Assembly (NCBI RefSeq): GCF_014195535.1
Contig: NZ_JACIBY010000012.1
Coordinates: 1 to 64,000 of the forward strand
Origin: Runella defluvii
Lineage (GTDB): Bacteria > Bacteroidota > Bacteroidia > Cytophagales > Spirosomataceae
Direction of reading: 5' to 3'
Length of the DNA stretch: 64,000 nt
Numbering within the stretch: the first letter of the stretch is position 1; the number at the start of each line of letters is the position of its first letter. This document shows, one piece after another, positions 1 through 6,557 of this stretch. Below the pieces are notes generated by a model. The model searched no databases. It worked only from the letters and a program-made list of their open reading frames with translations, and had not been told where the DNA came from. A program made the position numbers and the translations under genes.

Positions 1-71
1 TGTCTATTCGTGGAATAAATATTTGAAAATCAAAGACTTACGGGCTGTTTTTACGAGAAAAGGCAATTCAA

Positions 72-94
72 TTCGAATCTCGCCTTCGTCACCA
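72..94 (+). other. tRNA 3'-end-like fragment (possible attachment-site remnant)
   Basis: The stretch reads as a T loop (TTCGAAT, 72-78), a 3' T-stem strand (79-83), a 3' acceptor strand (84-90), a discriminator A and an encoded CCA (92-94). The five bases before the loop (TTCAA) do not pair with the 3' T-stem strand, and no acceptor or anticodon arm is visible in the 71 bases upstream. It is therefore not a complete tRNA in this window. It could be the 3' copy left at the edge of an element integrated into a tRNA gene, or the tail of an atypical tRNA or tmRNA whose body lies to the left. An intrinsic terminator follows directly, as after many tRNA genes. Confidence 0.35.
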
Positions 95-129
95 AAAAAC
101 CCCGATAGCGTCAGTTATCGGGGTTTTTA
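94..129. terminator. Bidirectional intrinsic terminator
   Basis: CCCCGATA (100-107) pairs with TATCGGGG (116-123), preceded by six A and followed by five T. It can end transcripts arriving from the left and also the minus-strand gene that ends at 135. Confidence 0.85.
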
Positions 130-134
130 TTTGC

Positions 135-602
135 CTAAAACGTAATGCTAAACGTTTGAAGTAGCTCTTCATCCAGCTTTGAAATGATGGGCGAAAATGC
201 CCCAACAAACTGTTTTTGAGGTGTTAAAATGAGTTTTTCGATGGGGGTAGAAGGCAGTAATGTAATGGCTGTTACCGAGACAATGTAGCTTTCGTATAAA
301 ATATCTACGCGAAAAGTCGCCTTTGCCAGACCAAGCGATGGAGCATGAAGGAGTGTGCCCGTTAATACATTGTTTGTTCTGTTACTTTCCAACTGAATAA
401 ATCCTTTTTTTTGCAGCGATTCGGCCATGGCTTCCACGATAATGGGGGTGTCCATGTCTTTAATTTCAACGGTTTCGACCCAAGTCACTACGCCTTGGTT
501 GGCAATAAAGCGGTCTTTTTTTATTGTTTGAGCAATTACATTTGCCGAAACAAGGTTTAATAATTCCCACAAACCAAGGAAAACAAGTATTTTATGCGTC
601 AT
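135..602 (-). CDS. Hypothetical secreted protein, 155 aa
   Basis: I do not recognise the family. The N-terminus is a plausible Sec signal peptide: MTHK, a hydrophobic stretch to about residue 22, then a small-residue region ending near AQ at 24-25. The rest is a soluble alpha/beta-looking domain with no Cys pairs and no obvious catalytic motif. Some Bacteroidota secreted DUF4468-like proteins have a similar pattern, but I cannot confirm that. The start codon overlaps the start of the divergent gene at 594, so one of the two starts may really lie further in. The gene ends a few bases before the terminator at 94-129. Confidence 0.6.
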   Translation of the reverse strand: MTHKILVFLGLWELLNLVSANVIAQTIKKDRFIANQGVVTWVETVEIKDMDTPIIVEAMAESLQKKGFIQLESNRTNNVLTGTLLHAPSLGLAKATFRVDILYESYIVSVTAITLLPSTPIEKLILTPQKQFVGAFSPIISKLDEELLQTFSITF

Positions 603-941
603 ATCATCAATTTTATTGGAATCTCACCTTACAAAGAAACCGTTTTACTGGCATTAACGCAGCTTTTGCCCCATTTCGTCCTGTTTAGGCTCGAAAATTT
701 ATCGCCCGAACAAGAAGCCGACGAATGGCGGAAAACGTGGATTGCCTCTCTTGAAGCTGACGCCTGTATTTTGTACAGTGATGGCAACTCCGAACACCTG
801 TCGTTGTTGTTGGACCGACTTTGGCGCGCCCCTGGCACAAACATTTTTACCCTCGATATGGCCGAATTGGAAGAAGATGATTTGACTTCATCATTTTCTA
901 TCAATAAGGTGCTAAAAGAACTACTTCCTGCGGATTTTTAG
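594..941 (+). CDS. Hypothetical cytosolic protein, 115 aa
   Basis: No family recognised. The protein has no signal peptide, is rich in Leu, Asp and Glu, and contains segments that look like alternating strands and helices (for example ADACILYSDGN around residues 55-65 and LLLDRLW around 70-76). Its ATG lies inside the first codons of the divergent gene (positions 594-602 are shared), which leaves no room for separate promoters if both starts are right. It is followed by about 220 bases of non-coding sequence holding one hairpin. Normal amino-acid composition argues for a real gene, but a chance frame is possible. Confidence 0.5.
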   Translation: MRHIINFIGISPYKETVLLALTQLLPHFVLFRLENLSPEQEADEWRKTWIASLEADACILYSDGNSEHLSLLLDRLWRAPGTNIFTLDMAELEEDDLTSSFSINKVLKELLPADF

Positions 942-984
942 GTTTTAGGTACGTTATAACCAGTTACTGATGAGATACCATCAA

Positions 985-1024
985 CGAAAACAAAAATCCC
1001 GCCAGTAAGTTTACAAGCGGGATT
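985..1024 (-). terminator. Hairpin with minus-strand T tract
   Basis: AATCCCGC (995-1002) pairs with GCGGGATT (1017-1024). The A-rich stretch 985-996 makes this a terminator for leftward transcription; on the plus strand no T tract follows. No minus-strand gene was found immediately to its right, so its client is unknown. Confidence 0.45.
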
Positions 1025-1165
1025 GAGACTAATTGTACATAAGAACTTTCGTTCGCATACCTTAACGGACTCATACAGGGTTTATTTTAACATTTGCTTC
1101 ATAAAACCATCACATTAGACAAAATTTCGAGACTTTTGTAATTTGCAGGGGGAAAAAGTGATTTT

Positions 1166-3205
1166 ATGGATTCAAATTATAAATCTTCTGAAAATCAACG
1201 TAATGAATTGATTGAAAGAATTATATCAATTGATAATGCAGAGGCGTGCAGAACTTTTTTTAAGACTCTGCGGGAAATGATTGATGTAACCAATCTTTCA
1301 GAAAATGATACAAAACTAGGTTTCAGTATTCCTGAGGGGAGAAAAGCAATTGTTGCTAACCTTAATTTCTATGTTGCCTTCGAGATTTATTCAGTTAAAA
1401 ATCAAGTTTCATTTTCTTTGATTTTTCGTAAGTCCGATAGAGAGCGAGTAGAGTTAGTTGATAAAATCAAGATTGAAGATACTCTAGCCAAATCATCCCC
1501 GTATTTATTTGGTACTATTAGTTTTGAAAATTCCCATTTACTACAAAACCCAATTATTCTTGACTATTGGCAAAAGTGTCTTTTGGAGGTTCGGGAGGAT
1601 GCAAAATCTAGCTTAAGGCATGGATGGCACAACCCGATCGTTTATAAAGCTGCTATGGATGATGGTTTTCGTGAGGAAATTTTTGCAACGGTTTTAAAGA
1701 AACAGAAACATAAATATTGGGTTTGCCATTCTAATCCAGACTACTTTGATGGTTCCGCGGAAATCGCTGAACAAGAGTTTATTGATTTTGAATTTCAAGA
1801 AAAATTTCAAAATGTGGTTAATGTCGGCGATAAAGTGTTGTTTTGGATTTCAGGCAAAAATGCTGGTGTGTATGGTATAGGCGAAATTTGGGAAGCTCCG
1901 TACAAACGATTGATGAAGGGGCAAGGAATGAACTACGCTAAGGACTCTAATTCCGTTCATAAATTTAATGTAGAAAGGTTAAGGGCATTTATCAAGGTTG
2001 TTGGTCGATTATCAGACTCACCCATTTTAAGGGAAAAAATCTTAGCAGAGGAGGAATTATCAAAAGTTAGAGTTTTTGTTAATCCTCAAGGAGTTACAAA
2101 TTCTGAAATTACGGAAGCTCAATTCAATAGAGTGCTAAGTTTGACGAAGCAATCTTTTGTTTTTTCGGAGCCTAAGGAAACTTATAGTGTACCCAAAGTG
2201 ATAAACCGCCCCGCCATTCCCCTCAATTACATTTACTACGGAGCGCCAGGGACGGGGAAAACCTACGAAGTGCAGCGGTTGTGTCAGTTGTATGCACATA
2301 AGATAGTGACGTTTCATCAATCGTTTGGTTATGAGGAGTTTGTAGAAGGGATTCGACCCGAAACAATTGGTGATAAAATCACGTATAAAGTTCGGAAAGG
2401 CGTTTTTTACGAAGCATGTTTGGAGGCATTGCGGGCTGCCGATTACCAAAGTTTTGAAGGCTGTATTGCTGACACCGCCGAGAGCCGTCAAAAACGATTT
2501 GCTCAGGCGCCTGTTGTACTTATGGTGATGGATGAAATCAATCGTGCCAACGTCTCAAAAGTGCTCGGAGAATTGATTACGCTTATTGAGCCTTCAAAAC
2601 GATTGGGGGCCGCCGATGAGCTTTGGCTTACGTTGCCGTATTCGCAAGAAAAATTTGGGGTGCCTGCCAACTTGTACATTGTCGGGACGATGAATACCGC
2701 CGACCGTTCGATTGCTTTGTTGGACACTGCCTTACGTCGTCGTTTTTATTTTAACGAATGTTTGCCCGATGTGAGTGCCCTTAGCGAAAAGGTGATTGAA
2801 AATACCAATGTGGGGAAGCTTTTGACGACGCTCAACGAACGGATAGAGTTTTTGCATGACCGTGATCACGTCATCGGCCATGCGTATTTTCTGAACATAC
2901 AGACTTTTGAGGAGTTGTGTGAACTGTTTCGTTTTCAGGTGATTCCGCTGCTGCAAGAATATTTTTACGACGATTGGCGAAAAATTCAATTGGTTTTGGG
3001 AGATAATGAAGCATGGGGTAAGCCGCTGGATGCCAAACTCATTCAAACCAAACGACAATATACTGCCAACATGGAACGAGAACTTTTTGGTGAAGACCTC
3101 GACAATGCGGACGCCGTCGTGACGTATCAACTCAATCCGATGCTCACGGAAGGGCGTTTTGGTGAATTACCCCGAGATATGTTCCGCCGAATTTATGAAA
3201 GATAA
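1166..3205 (+). CDS. EVE-domain McrB-like AAA+ GTPase
   Basis: A 679-residue protein with three parts. Residues 1-180 are an uncharacterised domain. Residues about 183-325 look like an EVE (PUA-fold) domain, a family that reads modified bases: KYWVCHSNPDYF at 183-194 and NVGDKVLFWISG around 218-229. Residues 355-679 are an AAA+ motor of the McrB/AAA_5 type: Walker A GAPGTGKT (359-366), Walker B VVLMVMDEINRAN (450-462), the McrB-type signature MNTADRS (509-515), which in E. coli McrB belongs to the GTP site, and an arginine-rich LRRRF after it. In classical type IV restriction McrB works with the nuclease McrC; no McrC is present here. Instead the stop codon overlaps the start of a CoxE-type VWA gene, the arrangement of MoxR-VWA chaperone pairs. 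The first 1 kb is far more AT-rich than the AAA part, suggesting a chimera. Assignment of EVE and McrB-type AAA is confident; the role is open. Confidence 0.85.
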   Translation: MDSNYKSSENQRNELIERIISIDNAEACRTFFKTLREMIDVTNLSENDTKLGFSIPEGRKAIVANLNFYVAFEIYSVKNQVSFSLIFRKSDRERVELVDKIKIEDTLAKSSPYLFGTISFENSHLLQNPIILDYWQKCLLEVREDAKSSLRHGWHNPIVYKAAMDDGFREEIFATVLKKQKHKYWVCHSNPDYFDGSAEIAEQEFIDFEFQEKFQNVVNVGDKVLFWISGKNAGVYGIGEIWEAPYKRLMKGQGMNYAKDSNSVHKFNVERLRAFIKVVGRLSDSPILREKILAEEELSKVRVFVNPQGVTNSEITEAQFNRVLSLTKQSFVFSEPKETYSVPKVINRPAIPLNYIYYGAPGTGKTYEVQRLCQLYAHKIVTFHQSFGYEEFVEGIRPETIGDKITYKVRKGVFYEACLEALRAADYQSFEGCIADTAESRQKRFAQAPVVLMVMDEINRANVSKVLGELITLIEPSKRLGAADELWLTLPYSQEKFGVPANLYIVGTMNTADRSIALLDTALRRRFYFNECLPDVSALSEKVIENTNVGKLLTTLNERIEFLHDRDHVIGHAYFLNIQTFEELCELFRFQVIPLLQEYFYDDWRKIQLVLGDNEAWGKPLDAKLIQTKRQYTANMERELFGEDLDNADAVVTYQLNPMLTEGRFGELPRDMFRRIYER

Positions 3206-4346
3206 CCTCATTCAGCGTCAAGTTGAGCTGTCGGCCCACGTGGTGGCTTTTAGCCGCTTTTTGAGGGGAAAAGGCTTACCCGTTGGTCCTGACCGTGAAG
3301 CCGATGCGCTCAAAGCATTGGCCGAAATTCAGTTGGGAGAGGAAGAACAATTTTACTTGGCAATGCGGAGTGTTTTTCCTCAAAATCGAAAGCAACTACG
3401 CGAATTTGACGAATTATACACAAAGTATTGGAAAGAATTAGCAAAGGCAGTTGATTCGAAAATTAAGGACGAGGCCAAAGAAAGCGAGCAGAAAAAGAAG
3501 AAGCCGAAACAAAATGGAGAAGCGGCTTTTGAGGCGTTGAAAAATTGGCTAAATGGCAATAAACAATCGCAGACGGAAGAGTTGGCGTCGTATAGTTTGG
3601 GAGAACCTCTGACGTTGAAAGATTTTGGTTCTTACACCGACGAAGACCTTCACGAAGCCCGCCGTTTGGTGCGCCAAATGGTACAGCGAATGGCCAAAAC
3701 CATGAGCCGACGGTATGAAATTACCAAAAATGGCGGGCAGTTGGATTTACGGCGAGTGTTACGAAACAATTTTCGGAAAGGTGAAGAAATCATCGATCTT
3801 TTTCACCGAAAACCCGCCCGAAATAAAATCCGTTTGGTATTGCTTTGCGACGTCAGTAAATCAATGGATTTATACAGCCGCTTTTGGGTACAATTTATGT
3901 ATGCTTTTCAAACGTTGTATCAGTCCATCGAAACCTTTGTGTTTAGTACAAAATTGGTACGAATTACGGAGGATTTAAAGGAAATGGATTATACTCAAGC
4001 CCTTGAAAACCTCTCGGAACGCGTTCCCAATTGGTCGGGTGGGACGGATATTGGAACCATGCTGCGGCAATTTGTGGACGAATACGCGATGCGAAAGCTA
4101 AATTCACGGACGATTGTCCTAATTGTCAGCGATGGCATGGATACAGGAGATGGAGAAGATTTGGCCAAAAATATGGAGCGAATTCGGCGAAAGGCGAGGC
4201 GGGTGATTTGGTTAAATCCTTTGGCGGGTTCGCCCGATTTTCGCCCCGAAGTGAAAGCGTTAAAAGCGGTTTTGCCCCATTTAGATTTACACGCTCCTGC
4301 CCACAATTTGGAGAGTTTGAAACGAGTCATTGAGCAATTACGTTAG
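3195..4346 (+). CDS. VWA domain protein, CoxE family
   Basis: A 383-residue protein that I start at ATG 3195, which overlaps the upstream AAA+ stop by 11 bases; an upstream in-frame TTG at 3159 is less likely. The C-terminal half is a von Willebrand A domain with an intact MIDAS: DVSKS at about 219-223, the Thr of GGTD near 284, and SDGMD near 312-316. The N-terminal half is helical and charged, with a Lys/Glu-rich linker around residues 90-110. CoxE/ViaA/NorD/CbbO proteins pair with an AAA+ motor of the MoxR class and act as substrate adaptors in metal-centre assembly or protein remodelling. Here the partner is an EVE-McrB-like GTPase rather than an ordinary MoxR, which makes the pair unusual. 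Translational coupling is strongly suggested by the overlap. Confidence 0.85.
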   Translation: MKDNLIQRQVELSAHVVAFSRFLRGKGLPVGPDREADALKALAEIQLGEEEQFYLAMRSVFPQNRKQLREFDELYTKYWKELAKAVDSKIKDEAKESEQKKKKPKQNGEAAFEALKNWLNGNKQSQTEELASYSLGEPLTLKDFGSYTDEDLHEARRLVRQMVQRMAKTMSRRYEITKNGGQLDLRRVLRNNFRKGEEIIDLFHRKPARNKIRLVLLCDVSKSMDLYSRFWVQFMYAFQTLYQSIETFVFSTKLVRITEDLKEMDYTQALENLSERVPNWSGGTDIGTMLRQFVDEYAMRKLNSRTIVLIVSDGMDTGDGEDLAKNMERIRRKARRVIWLNPLAGSPDFRPEVKALKAVLPHLDLHAPAHNLESLKRVIEQLR

Positions 4347-4361
4347 GAATAAAACTTGAAT

Positions 4362-4604
4362 ATGAAAATAACTGTATTAGCGTTTGGGATTGCCAAGGAG
4401 ATTATTGGCCAACTCGAACTGACCTTACAACTGTCCGAAGAAGCAACGGTGGCAGATTTGAAAAGCCATTTGGTCAGCCAATTTCCCGATTTTCAAAAAC
4501 TGGCTTCCCTGCGCGTAGCTGTCAATACCGACTATGCGGACGATACCCAACTGCTCCATTCCAACGATGAAATTGTACTGATTCCCCCCGTGAGTGGAGG
4601 ATAA
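4362..4604 (+). CDS. moaD: MoaD/ThiS-family beta-grasp protein
   Basis: An 80-residue ubiquitin-fold protein ending in PPVSGG, the C-terminal di-glycine that is adenylated and thiocarboxylated in MoaD and ThiS. ATG 4362 is preferred over a TTG six bases upstream. In molybdopterin synthase MoaD carries the sulfur used by MoaE, but no moaE, moaA, moaC or molybdenum hydroxylase lies in this window. The gene sits 15 bases after the VWA gene, so it is probably in the same operon. CoxE-type genes are known neighbours of molybdenum-hydroxylase maturation genes, which fits MoaD; a role as a protein modifier or sulfur carrier for the EVE-AAA/VWA pair is also possible. The family call is strong, the pathway is inference. 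Confidence 0.8.
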   Translation: MKITVLAFGIAKEIIGQLELTLQLSEEATVADLKSHLVSQFPDFQKLASLRVAVNTDYADDTQLLHSNDEIVLIPPVSGG

Positions 4605-4722
4605 ATTCGTGGTCTTGGTTGCTCACAACCAAGACTTTATTACTTAATTCGTAGTGTTGGTTGCTCATAACCAAGACTTTATTACCTAATTTGTGGTGTT
4701 GGTTGCTCACAACCAACACTTT
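4605..4722. repeat. Three hairpin repeats, TTGCTCACAA family
   Basis: Three tandem units about 43 bases apart, each a near-perfect palindrome around GGTTG-CTCA-CAACC. Examples are 4612-4635 (10-base arms), 4657-4674 and 4696-4719 (10-base arms). Spacers are AT-rich and similar (CTTTATTAC). The same core occurs after the gene ending at 46456. They lie directly after the moaD stop and could act as transcript ends. Confidence 0.8.
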
Positions 4723-4746
4723 ACTTCATAATTTATTAGAAATAAA

Positions 4747-5592
4747 ATGAAACTCATTGAATGTCCGCGCGATGCGATGCAAGGATTAGAAAACTTTGTA
4801 CCGACCGACGCTAAAATAAATTACTTAAATAAACTCCTTCAGGTAGGTTTTGATACGCTTGATTTTGGAAGTTTTGTTTCTCCCAAAGCGATACCTCAGA
4901 TGCGTGACACGGCTGAGGTGGTTGATAAATTAGACTTATCGACTACTTCCACCAAATTGCTAGCCATTGTTGCCAATGTTCGTGGAGCAGAGGATGCAGT
5001 ACCATTTGGGCAAATTCAATATTTGGGTTTTCCGTTGTCGGTTTCAGAAACGTTCCAGCAAAAAAACACGAACAAAACCATTGCAGAGGCTTTTGGCGAA
5101 GTGGCAGAAATTCAGAATCTATGCCAAAAAAAGGGCAAAGAATTGGTGGTTTACCTTTCGATGGGTTTTGGAAACCCCTATGGTGATGCTTACAGTCCCG
5201 AAATCGTGGAGGAGTTTACCGAAAAATTGGTTCAACTAGGGATTAATATCATCGCCCCTTCTGATACGATAGGTTCGAGTACTACCGACGAAATTAAGAC
5301 GTTGTTTGGGCATTTGGTGAAAAAATTCCCAAATGTGGAATTTGGGGCGCATTTGCACGCCAAATCGTCGCACACCCCTAAAAAAGTGAAAGCAGCTTAC
5401 AAAGCTGGCGTTAGACGAATTGACTGTACCGTGCGTGGTTTTGGGGGCTGCCCATTAGCCGATAATAAGCTTGTTGGTAATTTGGCAACTGAGCTGGTAG
5501 TGAGTGAATTAACACAGCTTGGCGTCAATTTGCCCATTGATGACCTAAAACTCGCCCAAGCCATGTTGGCATCTCAATATGTTTTTGGCTAA
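4747..5592 (+). CDS. Hydroxymethylglutaryl-CoA lyase
   Basis: A 281-residue TIM-barrel enzyme of the HMGL-like family, which splits 3-hydroxy-3-methylglutaryl-CoA into acetoacetate and acetyl-CoA, the last step of leucine breakdown. Visible landmarks are the N-terminal ECPRDAMQ (the R-D pair binds substrate and metal), AHLHAK around residue 203 with the metal-binding histidines, and the Gly/Cys loop VRGFGGCPLADN near 228-239, where Cys is the catalytic-loop residue of the family. The length suits HMG-CoA lyase rather than the longer isopropylmalate synthases. No other leucine-degradation gene is adjacent. It is followed directly by a hairpin repeat array. Confidence 0.88.
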   Translation: MKLIECPRDAMQGLENFVPTDAKINYLNKLLQVGFDTLDFGSFVSPKAIPQMRDTAEVVDKLDLSTTSTKLLAIVANVRGAEDAVPFGQIQYLGFPLSVSETFQQKNTNKTIAEAFGEVAEIQNLCQKKGKELVVYLSMGFGNPYGDAYSPEIVEEFTEKLVQLGINIIAPSDTIGSSTTDEIKTLFGHLVKKFPNVEFGAHLHAKSSHTPKKVKAAYKAGVRRIDCTVRGFGGCPLADNKLVGNLATELVVSELTQLGVNLPIDDLKLAQAMLASQYVFG

Positions 5593-5940
5593 ATGTCACA
5601 AATGCGACAAATGTTAAGCTTCTCCGAAGCTGTTTTTCGACAATTCTGCCTCGGAGAGGCGCAACGTTTGTTGTCACAAATGCGACAAATGTTAAGCTTC
5701 TCCGAAGCTGTTTTTCGACAACTCTGCCTCGGAGAGGCACAACGTTTGTTGTTACCAATGTTAAGCTTCTCCGAAGCTGTTTTCGACAATTCTGCCTCGG
5801 AGAGGCACAACGTTTGTTGTGACAAATGTTAAGCTTCACCGAAGCTGTTTTCGACAATTATGCCTCGGAGAGGCACAACGTTTGTAGTCACCAAAGTTAG
5901 TTTTTTTGATATTTTTGCCTCGGAGAGGCACAACCTTTGT
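5593..5940. repeat. Five-copy tandem hairpin repeat array
   Basis: Five units of about 55-80 bases fill the whole gap between HMG-CoA lyase and the DUF2480 gene. Each full unit has a first small hairpin, GCTTC-TCC-GAAGC, then a TTTTCGACAA spacer, then a second hairpin, GCCTC-GGA-GAGGC, then CACAACGTTTGTTG. The first two units also carry TCACAAATGCGACAAA; units three and four are shorter, and the fifth keeps only the second hairpin. No cas genes are near and unit spacing is irregular, so this is not a CRISPR array. Reading frames in both directions across it are by-products of the repeat. Confidence 0.85.
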
Positions 5941-5944
5941 CGAA

Positions 5945-6469
5945 TTACGTTTGTGGAAGTTTGTTTTTGGGTTTTTTGAAAAGGGGAACTGTACTACAAG
6001 GTTCACCAAACATAAGCGATTGCACAACGGGTTGAAGTTTGCGCGTCAATTCTACGTAAGCCGCCGTCGGAACGGGGTGTTTGCTACAACCTTTTACCAC
6101 CACGCGAACATCGCGATAAGCCTCTACATCAATGCGATTAATGGCATCAAAATAAAGTTTTTCGTCAAGATCGTTGAGGGTTCCAAACACTACAGTATGG
6201 GCGTGAGGCTCAAGTTGTAATGTTAGCAACATGTATGCCCAAGTTGGGATGATGGCGTCTTCGGTGCAAGTGATGGCCACATTTTTGCCTGCGTACTGTG
6301 CCCAATCGTGACTTTTGAGGAACTCACGAAAGTCTTTTTCCTTGAGAATCATCCCCATAAAAAGGTTGTCTTTGAGGTCATACACGACACGCTCGCCTTG
6401 GTGGTAATAATCTTCCAAATCCAAGGTAACAAGCCCACTATTGGCTACTTTATTAATTATTTCTTCCAT
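5945..6469 (-). CDS. DUF2480 family protein
   Basis: A 174-residue cytosolic protein of the Bacteroidota-specific DUF2480 family, recognised from ANSGLVTLDLEDYY near the N-terminus, YDLKDNLFMGMILKEKDFR at about 29-47, and the KGCSKHPVP segment near 125-133. The family has no established function. The conserved GCSKHPVP could suggest a thiol or metal site, but that is speculation. The gene is a single transcription unit: to its right, the divergent tRNA nucleotidyltransferase starts about 90 bases away. Its stop lies right at the edge of the repeat array. Confidence 0.8.
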   Translation of the reverse strand: MEEIINKVANSGLVTLDLEDYYHQGERVVYDLKDNLFMGMILKEKDFREFLKSHDWAQYAGKNVAITCTEDAIIPTWAYMLLTLQLEPHAHTVVFGTLNDLDEKLYFDAINRIDVEAYRDVRVVVKGCSKHPVPTAAYVELTRKLQPVVQSLMFGEPCSTVPLFKKPKNKLPQT

Positions 6470-6528
6470 TGATGCTTTTTTTCTTCCTGAATGAACACCA
6501 ACTCACGGGCGAAAGTTTAAAGAAATAG

Positions 6529-6536
6529 TATCTTTG
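6529..6536 (+). promoter_or_regulatory. Bacteroidota -7 box (TATCTTTG)
   Basis: TATCTTTG matches the TAnnTTTG -7 consensus and lies 21 bases before the ATG at 6558. No clear TTG element is seen at the expected upstream distance. Transcription would start near 6543. Confidence 0.45.
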
Positions 6537-6557
6537 CAGTTTGCAAAAGCAATCCGA

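Noticed and set aside
2-142. Short plus-strand frame across the tRNA-like fragment and terminator
   Set aside because: It reads through a strong terminator hairpin and has no start or recognisable protein; probably chance.
5525-5857. Reading frames on both strands across the repeat array (up to 110 codons)
   Set aside because: They consist of the repeat unit translated several times and have no other support.
5593-5940. CRISPR-like look of the array
   Set aside because: Units are not regularly spaced, spacers are nearly identical instead of unique, and no cas genes are nearby.
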